Shown piece after piece: positions 1 through 11,072 of a DNA stretch of 64,000 bases; position 1 is the stretch's first letter; every line of letters starts with the position of its first letter. The stretch is from Porphyromonas gingivicanis JCM 15907 (GTDB lineage Bacteria > Bacteroidota > Bacteroidia > Bacteroidales > Porphyromonadaceae). Location of the stretch: NCBI RefSeq assembly GCF_000614585.1, contig NZ_BAKX01000004.1:1-64000 (forward strand), read 5' to 3'. The position numbers and the translations under genes are program-made. The notes beneath the pieces are model-generated. The model searched no databases and was not told the origin of the DNA. It saw only the letters and a program-made list of their open reading frames with translations.

Positions 1-42
1 TCCTTTCATTCTTTCGCCCGAAGCCCATGAAAGAAAGGAGTG

Positions 43-67
43 GGCAGCAAGTCTGCTGACCTTTTTT
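43..67 (+). terminator. possible intrinsic terminator
   Basis: A short CAGCA/TGCTG hairpin is followed by acc and six T residues. It would end a rightward transcript arriving from outside the window. The stem is only five base pairs, so this is weak. Confidence 0.3.
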
Positions 68-168
68 ACTCTGTCTGTTCTTCTAGAGCAGTTATCCACC
101 CCGTCTTAACTTCAGGTTGAGTGAGAAAATCCTAATTTACGTTCCAATTGGGTTTATTCTTTATACAC

Positions 169-372
169 TTAATAGGGGGCATAAAGTGCAACCATAACGA
201 GAGCATAAGTCAGAATGTACACTGCTATTGCCAAAACGATGGTAAGGAGTAATCGAATGAGGAATTTTCCTGCACATATCCCTGCCAGCCAAAGCCAGAC
301 GCTTCCGCCCCAAAGGAGAGAGCCTGCGAGTGCAAGAGCCACCCAAATTGATATTCTGTATCTCAGTTTCAT
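169..372 (-). CDS. small membrane protein, unrecognised
   Basis: A 67-residue protein starting MKLRYRIS. Two long hydrophobic stretches fill most of it: roughly residues 9-35 (ALALAGSLLWGGSVWLWLAG) and 38-66. It is therefore probably a two-helix inner-membrane protein with a short basic N terminus. No family is recognised. It lies beside a broken integrase gene and may be cargo of the same decayed element (inference). The high hydrophobicity and a plausible ATG support it being real, but an overlapping frame on the same strand has similar length, so the call is moderate. Confidence 0.45.
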   Translation of the reverse strand: MKLRYRISIWVALALAGSLLWGGSVWLWLAGICAGKFLIRLLLTIVLAIAVYILTYALVMVALYAPY

Positions 373-955
373 CTTGTCTGATTTTTTGATTTTATGCGGA
401 TTTCAGAGGTGAGGGAGTTTGAGTTTCAACTTTTCTTTTTCCCTGCTTCTCGCATATCCAACATTTTTTTTGCGTCTTTCCGTCGGGTCGGTCGTTTTCG
501 TTTCAGTGGCGTAAAAAGGTCGGGCTTAGGACAAACAAGGTTTTACGGCGAGAATACTACCTGCAATGAAATGGAAGTGTGGAGATTGTCTTCTAAACGG
601 CTTGCCGCCCCGACCTTTTTTGTCCGTAAAAGCCCGGAACTACCTTTGCCGCTGACAACAAACAACCGATCCCGACATGATATATGGGCATAAGTGGAGG
701 ATGTGCAGACAGAGAAACTAGGCGAAAACAGAAAACGCAGTCTCCGGAGACTGCATTTTATCATAAGAATAGAATACCCGAAAAACAAAAAGCAGCCCCA
801 ATGGACAGCTTTACGAAAATAACTTAGAGAAAATTCTTTTTTCTCACGACATACTCTTATCTTAGTAACTGACAAAGTGGTTCTTTGAAATGGCAAAATA
901 AGGTAGCTTGTAGAAGCTCACTGGTTTCCTTATCGTTACCATCCCTTATAGATAA
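373..955. other. non-coding or decayed stretch
   Basis: Overlapping open frames on both strands here encode low-complexity, Phe/Ser/Arg-rich peptides without recognisable domains, and none is convincing. The stretch lies downstream of the truncated integrase and is probably residual element DNA. I see no RNA gene or clear repeat in it. Confidence 0.4.
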
Positions 956-2041
956 TCAAACTAATCTACTGGTTATTTGATATTTACGAATTTCTCTATG
1001 CTTTGCCATGTGGAAGGTCAGATTCTTCTTGATTCCACAGATGTCGGCAATCTCTTTGAGGTAGGCATTGGTCTTCTGGTTAGAGAGCATCGGGAAGAGT
1101 TTCCCCTCTCGATAAGTTTGGTCGCCATATTTGGCGATGATACTTTTAGGTATGTCCAGGAGGAGAACATTGGTCGAAACACTAGTCTTCTGATGCTGCG
1201 TCATAATCCACCGCTTGTCGCCTATAGTGACGATGTGGTCGGGTGTGAGGTTGGCCACATCAATATAAGCCAGCCCTGTGAAGCAGGAGAAGATAAAAAT
1301 ATCCCGAACGAGTTCGAGACGTTGTAGTCCGAGTTGCTTGTTCGCTATTTTGAGAATCTCCTCATCGGTCAAGAAACCTCGATTGACAGGTTCCAAGTGG
1401 AAGCGATGATTGAGGAAGGGATCATGATGAATAACCCCCATCTTACCCCCAAGGATAACAATCGTCTTGAATGTTTTCATAGTCTTTGTCGCCGTGTTGG
1501 GATTTTGCCCAACAATGGTACGCAGATAGATGTCAAACTCACGAATGACCGTAAAGGTCAATTCTGATAGTTTGAGGTCGGAGCGTTTGTAGTTCTGCTG
1601 TAAGAACTCAGCAAAGCGACGCTTACATACATTATACTTCTGGAGTGTGGCAGGAGCGATAGATAGTCCGACTTGCTGTGCGATGTCTGCGTTGTGCTTA
1701 TCGAAAAGTTGCATTATCGTGTCAATGTCAACTTTCTTCCCTAAGAATTCGGTTTTGATACGCTCCAAGCATAAGTCGTCGCTATCCTCCAGTTTGCGAT
1801 AAATGTTTTGCAAGCCATTGCGGATATTGTCCAGCTCCAAGTTAATACTGAGGGCTTCGGTAGTACGTCCCTTTATTTTCTCGTTTACACAGTCCCACTG
1901 TGTTTACACGACAGCGATGCCCGTAGATCCAAGGGATAGACGCTCGTTGTTGAGGTAAATTCTCAACATCACAGGAGTCTTGCCATCCTTGTTGACATAG
2001 TTGCTTCTAAGATAGAAGGCTGTTCTAAAAATAGACTTCAT
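956..2041 (-). pseudogene. tyrosine recombinase/integrase remnant
   Basis: Reading leftward from an ATG at 2041 gives MKSIFRTAFYLRSNYVNKDG, the arm-binding N terminus of Bacteroidota conjugative-transposon integrases. An in-frame TAA follows about 48 codons in. After the stop the frame continues through the SAM-like core-binding domain and the catalytic domain (SCFTGLAYIDVANL, where the usual catalytic Arg position reads Ala-Tyr). It then breaks off just after the HMAKH that should begin the HxxR motif, so the second Arg, the His and the Tyr nucleophile are absent. Family members are usually about 400 residues; here 362 codons remain. The stop, the unusual first motif and the C-terminal loss make this an inactive relic, facing the 3' end of tRNA-Ser. 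Confidence 0.8.
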
Positions 2042-2060
2042 ACACATCTGTTTTTAAGAG

Positions 2061-2263
2061 TTGTAGCCAAGGCGAGAAGAATTGTAGCCACGGTGACTAT
2101 AAATTGTAGCCAAAACGTGAAAACTAAACCTCTGTAACCATGCTACAAAGTTCCACATAATACTTTGAATAACAGCAATGTATGCGCACTCTAAACGAAC
2201 TCTCTACATACTCTTGGCTACAATTTTCAATCGGCTCGAAAAAGTGTAGCCAGATTGTAGCCA
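2061..2263. repeat. TTGTAGCCA repeats, putative integrase arm sites
   Basis: Direct copies of TTGTAGCCA start at 2061, 2082, 2104 and 2255, a GTGTAGCCA variant is at 2244, and an inverted copy (TGGCTACAA) is at 2215. The first three are spaced 21-22 bp. They sit immediately upstream of the integrase remnant and between it and the tRNA-Ser gene. Tyrosine integrases usually bind arm-type sites in this position, so these are likely old Int arm sites (inference). Confidence 0.6.
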
Positions 2264-2410
2264 TTTGAGAGTATTTTGGGAGTATTTGCGACCTCTGTAC
2301 GTACTCTGAGAAGATGTGTAGGTATAAAAGAAAAGTATCGTAACTCGTTGAAATTATGATACTTACTGAATTTGTTGGTATTTTCTGAACTCTTGTTCAG
2401 ATTACCTCAA

Positions 2411-2496
<86 letters not shown>

Positions 2497-2687
2497 TTGG
2501 AAACGAACTCTTCCTCATGTAAAAGTCATGAAGAGGCTTCCGAATTCGACTGCAAAGGTATATCTATTTTTTGAACTACACAATACCGAATGCATCTGTT
2601 TGTGAAAAAAATCTTTGATGTCCGAATATTCTCTTGATTGATTACTGGAACTAAGAAAGATGGTTTGTTTTGTATTTTATTATCTCT

Positions 2688-2863
2688 TGAAATAGCTTGT
2701 GAGCTTGAAACAACTTAAGAGGTAAATGAATATTTGACAGAAGAGAATTTATCGCTGACTGATAGAACTCCCCTATGAAATAGCTTGTGAGCTTGAAACG
2801 ACTTAAGAGGTAAATGAATATTTGATAAAAGAGAATTTATCGTTGACCGATAGAACTCCCTTA
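2688..2863. repeat. 88-bp tandem duplication
   Basis: Two adjacent copies of an 88-bp unit beginning TGAAATAGCTTGTGAGCTTG start at 2688 and 2776 and differ at only a few positions. They lie in an otherwise gene-free stretch (2497-3319) between tRNA-Ser and dps. A smaller tandem repeat (TTGAGCTTCACTAA twice) is near 2948. I see no gene in the stretch; open frames there are short and unconvincing. Confidence 0.85.
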
Positions 2864-3319
2864 TGAGCTAAGATAGAGTTTTATGTTTCTTTGTTATAAG
2901 TACGCTTCAAGTATTGAATAGGCTATTTTGCTCTTTGTTTTAGTTTTGTTGAGCTTCACTAAGTTGAGCTTCACTAAAAAGAATTTGAATCAAATCCCTA
3001 AGGATTGCGAAGAGCATTCTATTGATAGAGTATTACAAAAGAGAAACAGAACTAAGATTGTCTTAATCCGCCATAAGGCTAAGTTGCATCTCGTGTAAGA
3101 AAAGTCTGTAAGTGTAATATGCGCAAGCAGTATTATCCTGTTAATATGTAATAATAGAAGCGAGTCTCTATGCAAAAGAAAAGAGCCCGGTGGAATGCCG
3201 AACTCTTTCTGTCATTAAGTAATGTTTAATTCCATCTGACTTTTGGAGGTGTTTGAAATCCTTAAGTCTATGGACTTTTTTGTTTGTGCAATTACTCTTG
3301 AGAAAGGGGGGAGTGATGC

Positions 3320-3799
3320 TTAATTCAAGTAAGCCGTAAGCATCCAAATTTCTTTCTCCTGCTCTGCCAAGAAATCTCCCATTAGAGCCACCGTTACTTC
3401 GTCGCCAGCCTCAGAAGCAGCACTCAAAGTTTCTCTTTCGAGAGTCATAAGTACTTTGTAGTTTTCCAATATTTCGGATAGAATCGAATCCGAATCGGTC
3501 ATTTTCGTGGTTTCTTTAATCTTGCTTTGACCTATGAGGACACTCATTCTATTTTCGGGAACAACTTCCAATTGTAGAAGACGTTCGGCGATTTCGTCAA
3601 TTTTTTCCGCTGTAGCATCATACCACTTTTCAAACTGTGCATGTAGCTGATAGAAGAGAGGACCACGTATGTGCCAGTGGTAGCCACGGAGGTTGTTGTA
3701 ATAAACTTGATAAGAGGCGAGGAGGGTCTCTAATCTACTAACTACACCTTTCAAATCGTTTGAATTCAAACCTGTGATAGAAAAAATCTTGTTGTTCAT
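3320..3799 (-). CDS. dps: Dps-family DNA protection ferritin
   Basis: A 159-residue, four-helix ferritin-like protein. Dps proteins assemble into 12-mers that oxidise and store iron using peroxide and protect DNA in stationary phase and oxidative stress. The ferroxidase-centre signature is visible around residues 39-70: YHWHIRGP, then HAQFEKWYDATAEKIDEIAE, carrying the conserved His, Asp and Glu residues. Length is normal for the family. The gene stands alone with a TAnnTTTG box about 32 bp before the ATG at 3799. In anaerobic Bacteroidota dps is usually part of the OxyR-type response (known for the family, not shown here). Confidence 0.93.
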   Translation of the reverse strand: MNNKIFSITGLNSNDLKGVVSRLETLLASYQVYYNNLRGYHWHIRGPLFYQLHAQFEKWYDATAEKIDEIAERLLQLEVVPENRMSVLIGQSKIKETTKMTDSDSILSEILENYKVLMTLERETLSAASEAGDEVTVALMGDFLAEQEKEIWMLTAYLN

Positions 3800-3830
3800 A
3801 ATCTTTCTTTTGTTTAATTGTTTATGGTCG

Positions 3831-3838
3831 CAAAGGTA
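3831..3838 (-). promoter_or_regulatory. -7 box of dps promoter
   Basis: On the minus strand this reads TACCTTTG, matching the Bacteroidota -7 consensus TAnnTTTG, 32 bp upstream of the dps ATG. A clear TTTG -33 box is not present at the usual spacing. Confidence 0.5.
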
Positions 3839-4036
3839 GAATAAAAGAATATGGATGAAAACTATATTTTAGAATAGTAGTATAGATAAAAGCTATAAGG
3901 AGGCGAGTTGTTCTTTTTGGGTGCCAAAGAGGACTATACTGCTTGGTATCTTTGGTAGTTTTAGCTATTATTTTTGATGTCTCAAAGCTCTTAACTGCCG
4001 AGGGGGATATATCTTTGTCTTCATAAATAATTTCTT

Positions 4037-4636
4037 ATGGTTTACGATTTTAGTAAAATAGAAATCCCCAAAGAGGCTGATAAGGTGGTGCTTCATACCT
4101 GTTGTGCTCCCTGTTCTTCTGCTATTATCAAGGCTTTGCAGAGCCGAGGGGTAGAGGTGATTGTCTTCTTTTATAATCCCAATATACATCCATTAGAAGA
4201 GTATGAACGTCGCAAGGGAGAAATAGTTCGTTATGCTAAAAGTAATGGAATCCCTTTTTTTGATGGTGATTATGATACGGATCAGTGGTTTAACTATGTA
4301 AAAGGTTATGAGGATGCCCCTGAGCGAGGAGAGCGGTGTGTGCGATGCTTTGAACTTCGATTGATGAGAACCGCAGATTTTGCCCATTCGCTGGGTGTAC
4401 GCTACTTTGCCACAACTTTAGCTTCTTCTCGTTGGAAATCTCTTGTGCAGATAGAAGCTGCAGGTCGTAAAGCAGAGGCGATTTATCCCGACATATGCTT
4501 TTGGCATCGTAATTGGCGTAAGGATGGTTTGCAGGAACTGCGTCAGCAGATTATCGCAGAAGAGGGGTTTTATAATCAAACCTACTGCGGATGCCTTTTC
4601 AGTCGGCAGGGCAGGGAGTCAATTGTTACAGAGTAG
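4037..4636 (+). CDS. queH: epoxyqueuosine reductase QueH
   Basis: A 199-residue protein of the DUF208/QueH family, which performs the last step of queuosine tRNA-modification synthesis (reduction of epoxyqueuosine) and replaces the cobalamin-dependent QueG in many anaerobes. The signature cysteines are all present: HTCCAPCS near residue 21, ERCVRCFE near residue 97 and YCGCLFSR near the C terminus. These are the family's metal and [4Fe-4S] ligands and redox cysteines. FFYNPNIHPLEEYERR is also characteristic. It starts at ATG 4037 and is probably transcribed alone. Confidence 0.93.
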   Translation: MVYDFSKIEIPKEADKVVLHTCCAPCSSAIIKALQSRGVEVIVFFYNPNIHPLEEYERRKGEIVRYAKSNGIPFFDGDYDTDQWFNYVKGYEDAPERGERCVRCFELRLMRTADFAHSLGVRYFATTLASSRWKSLVQIEAAGRKAEAIYPDICFWHRNWRKDGLQELRQQIIAEEGFYNQTYCGCLFSRQGRESIVTE

Positions 4637-5133
4637 TCGAAGCAATATTGAATAAGTTTGGAGACAGTGGATGCATCTGGCGTTTTTAATATCATGCTAC
4701 TTTGTGGAGGCAAGGGTTAATCCTTTGTCTCAAAACCACTGACCCTTTTGAGCCTAACCATTAACCCTTTTGAAGGTTATCATTATACCCTCAAATTCGA
4801 TAATAGGTTGTGAGGCGCAAATTATGGTATTGCTTGACTACATTAACGTTGATATTTTACCTTATTGACCTTAATGGATATGTTTCTTTCGTTCTTAATT
4901 TCAGGGTGTGTTTGTGCTATGCCTATTCTTTGTTAATGCTCTAAACAAAACTCGTTTCCCTTGTTTCGGAGTCTGTGTACCCCTCTTCTTTTGCACGCAT
5001 ATAATAGGTGGAGTTTGGAAGAAAAGAAGTACCTTTGTAAAGGAGTATGAATGGGTTTCGAGCTGTGAAATGGTATATGAAAAGTACCTTTCCCTTTGTA
5101 GTCCGATAATATATACTAAAGATACTTACATAT
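4637..5133. other. intergenic region upstream of gyrB
   Basis: No gene is supported in these 497 bases. A TACCTTTG box (5030-5037) matches the Bacteroidota -7 consensus about 97 bp before the gyrB ATG and may be its promoter. A good -33 partner is not evident. Near 4730-4790 there are repeated ACCCTTTTGA motifs of unknown meaning. Confidence 0.4.
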
Positions 5134-7088
5134 ATGACAGATAGGAATAATCCTGCAGGAAGTGAATATTCAGCCAGTAATATACAGGTCTTAGAGGGGT
5201 TGGAGGCTGTGCGCAAGCGACCCGCTATGTACATTGGAGATATTAGCGAGAAGGGGCTACATCACTTGGTTTATGAGGTCGTAGATAACTCTATTGATGA
5301 GGCTCTTGCAGGGCACTGTACCGATATCAAAGTTACCATCTTGGAGGATAACTCTATTTCTGTAGAGGATAATGGTCGAGGTATCCCCGTGGATATACAT
5401 CCCAAAGAGAAACGTAGTGCTTTGGAGGTAGTTATGACTGTATTGCACGCTGGAGGTAAGTTTGATAAGGGTTCCTATAAAGTGTCTGGAGACTTCACGG
5501 TGTGGGCGTCTCTTGTGTTAATGCGCTTTCGAACCATCTAAAAGCAGAGGTACACAGAGATGGCAAGATGTATGTTCAGGAGTTCGAGAAGGGTAAACCT
5601 CTCTATCCCGTTAAGGAGATAGGACCCTCTAATCGTCGAGGAACGATTGTAACCTTCAAACCTGATGATACCGTCTTCACGGTAACAGAATATCAATTTA
5701 AGATATTGGCACACCGTTTGCGCGAACTTTCTTTCCTCAATGCTAAGTTGCGTCTCTCTCTTACCGATATGCGCAAAATGGACGAGGAGGGCAATCCTCT
5801 TCACGAGGAGTTCTACTCTGACGAAGGGTTGAAGGAGTTCGTAGGCTACATTGATCAAAGTAAACCCAATCTGTTGGGCGACATTATTCATATCAAAACG
5901 GAGCGTCAAGAGATACCTATTGAGGTGGCTATGACCTACAATCAGGACTATCAAGAAAATGTGTACTCTTACGTAAATAATATCAATACCATTGAGGGTG
6001 GGACACACTTAACGGGTTTCCGTCGTGCTCTAACTAAGACTTTGAAGCAGTATGCTACCGACTCTAAGCTCTTGGAAAAGGTAAAAGTCAATGTGGAGGG
6101 AGATGATTTCCGTGAGGGGCTCACTGCTGTGGTAAGTATCAAGGTAGCAGAGCCTCAGTTCGAGGGACAGACCAAAACGAAACTGGGCAACAGTGAGGTA
6201 ATTGGGGTGGTAGATAGTGCTGTAAGCGAAGCCTTGGCTATCTATTTGGAAGAGCATCCGCAACAAGCTAAGGCAATTGTGGATAAAGTGATTCTTGCAG
6301 CCCAAGCTCGCCATGCGGCAACGAATGCTCGTAAATTGGTGCTCCGTAAGAGTCCTCTGACGGGAGGAGGTTTGCCGGGTAAGTTGGCAGATTGCTCCAG
6401 CAAAGACCCTGCTAAGTGTGAGCTTTTTATCGTTGAGGGAGACTCAGCTGGTGGAACTGCCAAACAGGGTAGAGATCGTGAGACGCAAGCGATTCTTCCG
6501 CTACGTGGTAAGATACTTAACGTAGAGAAGGCTATGCAACATAAAGTCTTGGACAATCAAGAAATACGTAACATATATACGGCATTAGGCGTAACGATTG
6601 GTACTCAGGAAGATAGTAAGGAACTCAACCTTTCTAAGTTACGTTACCATAAAATCATTATAATGACCGATGCCGATGTGGACGGTAGCCACATTGCAAC
6701 GCTTATTTTGACTTTCTTCTACCGCAATATGCGCCCTCTTATCGAGAATGGGTATGTTTATTTGGCTACGCCTCCCTTGTACCTTTGTCGTAAGGGTAAG
6801 GATATGGAGTACTGCTGGACTGAACAGCAACGTCGTGCCTTTATCGATAAGTATGCCGATGGTAACGAGAATCGTGTCCATGTACAGCGCTATAAAGGGC
6901 TTGGAGAGATGAATGATGAACAGCTCTGGGAGACTACTATGAACCCCAATAATCGCATCTTAAAACAGATAACCATAGAGAGTGCAGCCAATGCGGATGT
7001 AACATTTTCTATGCTTATGGGTGATGAGGTGGCTCCCCGTCGTGAGTTTATCGAAGCTAACGCTACCTATGCACGAATAGATGCTTGA
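5134..7088 (+). CDS. gyrB: DNA gyrase subunit B (one-base frameshift in sequence)
   Basis: The ATPase subunit of type II topoisomerase, which introduces negative supercoils with GyrA. About 650 residues. The GHKL ATPase domain is at the start ([12 protein letters not shown]), a transducer domain follows, and the Toprim domain carries EGDSAGG and the [12 protein letters not shown] and [12 protein letters not shown] motifs. The C terminus has [10 protein letters not shown]. The frame breaks near 5489-5491, where GGAGAC should read GGAGGAC. Restoring one G gives the invariant [16 protein letters not shown]. Because gyrB is essential, a sequencing or assembly deletion is far likelier than a real mutation. 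Its stop overlaps the next gene by 8 bp, suggesting co-transcription. Confidence 0.95.
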
Positions 7089-8900
7089 TGCACCTACTAT
7101 AGAACATTTGCCCCTTGCCCTTCGTAAACTGTACGAAGAGGCAGAGGGGCGTGTTATATCTGCTTTTGGAGTACAGACTCCTCCTCGTATAGGGCTGACG
7201 TGTCATACGACAGAGGTGGGATACTCGGTTAATCCTGCTTACGTGGAGGCTATCGAAGAGGCAGGAGGTATACCCATACTGCTCCCTACCCTCAAGAAGA
7301 GTGATAGACATATTGCCCTGTTGGAAACGCTCGATGGACTTCTCCTTACGGGAGGGGGCGATATACATCCCTCTTTTTTAGGCGAAGAGCCTATCCCCGA
7401 ATTGGGCAAAATAGATTATGCTCGAGACCGATATGAGTTGGAACTGATTCTTTTTGCCTATCGTCGTAATATCCCCATATTGGTATTTGTCGGGGCTTTC
7501 AGATGCTCAATGTAGCATTGGGAGGAACGCTTATGCAGGACTTGTACAAAGGCTCTCCGCTCCCTCCCTCTCTTTATAAACGACTCTCTACCCCCATCAA
7601 TCACTCGCCCGAAATAGACAAACAGGAGGGGGCGCATACGATTACCTTCACAAAAGGCTACTCTATGCTGGCAGAGATAATGGGTCATTCGGCAGGAGAT
7701 GTTATGTGGGTCAATAGTTTGCATCATCAAGCTATTGGGACGCTCTCTAAAGAATTACAACTCGAAGCGGTAGCTCCCGACGGTATCATTGAGGCGGCTG
7801 TGGGCTACCCGAATAAACCTATTATTGGGGTGCAGTGGCATCCTGAACACATGGTTCGTGGGGGGAATGAAGAGATGAAGGCACTATTTGCTTTTTTTGT
7901 GCAAGAATCTGCTCTATTTGCCCAAGCTAAAAATATTCATTCTAAATCCATAGTTCTTGACTCTCATACGGATACTCCTATGTTGATGGATGCAGAGAGC
8001 GACCTAACTATACGAGGAGAGGGCAAAGTTGATGCTATTAAAATGGAGGAGGGCAAGGTATCTGCTACTATTATGGCAGCTTACTTGCCCCAAGGCAAGC
8101 GAACTTCTGAGGAGTTACTCAAAGCACAAGACTTTGCTCTTAATAAACTGAAAACTATCGAGAGCATTGTAGGTAAGCATAAAGATAGATTGTGCTACGC
8201 CACCTCTGTTGAGGAAATCAAGAAAGCTAAGAAGAATGGTTTACTTAGCATTATTCCTGCCATTGAGAATGGTTATGCTTTAGGTAAGTCACTTACTATA
8301 TTAGAAGAATATCGCCGTAGAGGTGTGGTCTATATAACCCTTTGTCACAATGGAGATAATGACCTTTGTGATGCTGCTTGTCGAAGCAATCAAGAGCATG
8401 GAGGCTTGAGTACTTTCGGACGAGAGGTCGTTGTCAAGATGAATGATTTGGGTATTTTGGTTGACATATCTCATGCTTCGGACGATACTATTGCCGATGT
8501 GTTGGAGGTTAGTCGCTGTCCTATAATTGCCAGTCACTCCTCTTGTCGAGCTCTTTGTCCTCACCCTCGCAATTTGACAGATGAGCAAATTTGTCGTATA
8601 GCTCAAGCGGGTGGAGTGGTGCAAATATGTCTTTATGAAGATTTTATTTCGGAGCAACGAGGCTTGACTTCGGTGCAGGAGGTGGCCAATCATATAGATC
8701 ACATAGTAGCTTTAGCAGGCTATGAGGCTGTTGGTATAGGGTCTGATTTTGATGGCGGAGGAGACTTACTGGGCTGTCATGGGAGTAACGACCTTATCAA
8801 TCTTACCGTAGAGTTGCTAAGACGTGGCTATTCGGAAGAACAACTTATTGCCATTTTGGGAGGCAACTTCCTGCGTGTAATGGAAGCAGCAGGACGGTGA
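7081..8900 (+). CDS. fusion: class I glutamine amidotransferase-like (C26) + M19 membrane dipeptidase
   Basis: The N-terminal ~245 residues are a peptidase C26 / gamma-glutamyl-GABA hydrolase-like domain: LTGGGDIHP, the nucleophile region, and GVQWHPEH with the catalytic His. The remaining ~360 residues are an M19 (renal-type) dipeptidase: DSHTDTPM, the metal-binding Glu in PAIENGY, DISHASD, IASHSSCR and GIGSDFDGG. The likely role is hydrolysis of gamma-glutamyl compounds and dipeptides, sensible in a peptide-fermenting anaerobe (inference). The frame breaks near 7482: TTGGTATT should read TTGGGTATT, restoring the nucleophile motif GICRGFQMLN. The shift hits the catalytic Cys elbow, but the downstream frame is intact, so sequence error is likely. 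Confidence 0.85.
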
Positions 8901-8940
8901 TGTCTAAAGACTATACGACAGATTAAAGCAATGAACAATG

Positions 8941-8948
8941 TATCTTTG
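8941..8948 (+). promoter_or_regulatory. -7 box of ftsH promoter
   Basis: TATCTTTG matches TAnnTTTG and lies 33 bp before the ftsH ATG in the 81-bp gap after the dipeptidase gene. No good -33 element is seen. Confidence 0.4.
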
Positions 8949-8981
8949 TTTCTGTTTTACCGATGAAAGGGACTTTTGGAT

Positions 8982-11029
8982 ATGAACAATAATAAAAATA
9001 GACTCAATAATAACGGAAATTTCAAAAAGGGGTTTCTGCGCAACCCTCTCTGGATTTATCTCTTGGTAGGGATATTTTTGGCGAGTACTCTCTTCTTCCG
9101 CACCACGGGGGTAGATAAGGAGCTTAGTTGGAACGAATTTCAAAATGTGGCAAAGAAGGAGGCTTTTGATAAAATCATTGTGGATCGTTCTTCCAACACT
9201 GTGATTGCCGACCTTCGAAGAGATAAGCTCTCTTTAGTTTTTACCAAACAGGAGATTAAGAAGTTCGAGAGCAATGATTTTTTGGGCTTCTCTTCTGAAA
9301 GTGCGATATATCGTATCAAAACCCAGATTCCTTCTGTCGATAAGTTCTCTGATTTTTACGATAACAATCAAATTGTGGCAGAGGTAAAGTATGAGACTAA
9401 GAAGTTTAATCTAATGTCCATACTTATCAACTGGTTGCCTATATTGTTACTGATTGGTTTTTGGTTCTTTATTTTCCGTCGAATGAATTCTCCCGAGGGG
9501 AAAGGCGGAGGCGGTGGAGGTATCTTCAGCGTAGGAAAGTCTAAAGCCAAACTGTATGATAAAACCAATATCAATGTAACCTTCAAAGATGTGGCAGGTT
9601 TGCAAGAGGCTAAGCAGGAGATAGAGGAGATTGTTCATTTCCTCAAAGACCCCAGCAAGTACACTGCCTTAGGAGGTAAAATACCTAAAGGAGCTCTTTT
9701 GGTAGGTCCTCCGGGAACGGGGAAAACACTTCTCGCCAAAGCGGTAGCAGGTGAGGCTCATGTACCTTTCTTTTCTATGTCGGGCTCTGACTTTGTAGAG
9801 ATGTTCGTGGGGGTTGGGGCTTCACGTGTTCGGGATTTATTTGCTCAAGCTAAAGAGAAGGCTCCTTGTATTGTTTTTATTGATGAGATAGATGCCGTTG
9901 GTAGAGCAAGAGGTAAGAACAATAATATCGGGGGGAATGATGAACGAGAAAATACCCTCAATCAATTACTTACTGAAATGGATGGCTTTGGCTCTAATAG
10001 TGGAGTCATTGTATTAGCAGCCACCAACCGAGTAGATGTACTTGATAGTGCGTTACTAAGAGCAGGACGTTTTGACCGGCAGATAGCTGTTGAGTTACCA
10101 GACCTTAACGATCGCAAAGAGATCTTTGCCGTACATATGAAAAATCTCAAATTGGCTCCCTCTTGCGACATAGAGTCTTTGGCTCGTCAAACACCAGGTT
10201 TTTCGGGGGCGGATATTGCTAATGTTTGCAATGAAGCTGCTCTTATAGCGGCACGTAATAATAAGCCCGAGATAGATAAGGACGATTTTATGAATGCTGT
10301 GGATCGTATTATCGGAGGTTTAGAAAAGAAAAATAGGATTGTTACCGAAGAGGAGCGTAAAAGCATTGCTATTCATGAGGCAGGACACGCTACGGTTAGT
10401 TGGCGTTTGCGTTATGGCAATCCTTTGGTTAAGGTTACTATTGTTCCTCGTGGCAAAGCTTAGGTGCTGCTTGGTATATGCCGGAGGAGAGACAAATTAC
10501 ACATACGCAAGTGCTCTTAGATCAGATGTGTGGTCTCTTGGGGGGACGTGCAGCCGAAGATCTCTTCCTTAACAGAATTTCTACGGGGGCAGCCAATGAC
10601 TTGGAGCGCGTTACCAAGTTGGCTTATGCGATGGTGGTGTATTATGGGATGAGTGAGAAGTTACCCAATGTTAACTTCATGGATAATTCAGGTGAATACA
10701 CTTTCCAAAAACCTTATAGTGATGAAACGGCTCAAATTATAGATAAAGAGGTCTCTCGACTTATTGCCGAACAGTACAATCGGGCCAAGGAGATACTTAC
10801 CCAAGATGCCGAGGGGCATCATCGTCTTTACGAAATGCTTTTGGAGCGAGAGGTTATATTTACGGAAGATGTGGAAGCCATTTTTGGCAAGCGCCCATGG
10901 GCTTCTCGTACCGAGGAGTTAGAGTCCGAGCAACCTAAGCAGGAGGAAAGAGACAAAGACACTGAAACTCTTTCCGAAGAAGCAGATCCTGCTGGACAAC
11001 AACCTGTACCCCCTCCTTTTAAGGGATAA
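8982..11029 (+). CDS. ftsH: ATP-dependent zinc metalloprotease FtsH (one-base frameshift)
   Basis: A membrane-anchored AAA+ protease of about 683 residues that degrades misfolded membrane proteins and regulatory substrates. Two TM segments ([18 protein letters not shown] and [18 protein letters not shown]) flank a short periplasmic domain. The AAA module has Walker A GPPGTGKT, Walker [10 protein letters not shown] and the second region of homology. The zinc site HEAGH is followed by the peptidase domain. The C-terminal tail is charged and Pro-rich. ATG 8982 is preferred over the upstream TTG. The frame breaks at 10460-10461: GCTTAGG should be GCTTTAGG, giving [15 protein letters not shown]. 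The gene is essential in many bacteria, so this is likely a sequence error. It is followed by cdsA. Confidence 0.94.
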
Positions 11030-11072
11030 CCCTTTGGAGCAGTAACGATCATAAATAAGGTATTCTATAGAA

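Noticed and set aside
394-896. Two overlapping ~100-codon frames on opposite strands
   Set aside because: Low-complexity, basic and Phe/Ser-rich translations with no domain; likely chance frames in decayed element DNA.
2990-3175. 61-codon minus-strand frame near dps
   Set aside because: No promoter, domain or conservation signal; composition resembles random A/T-rich sequence.
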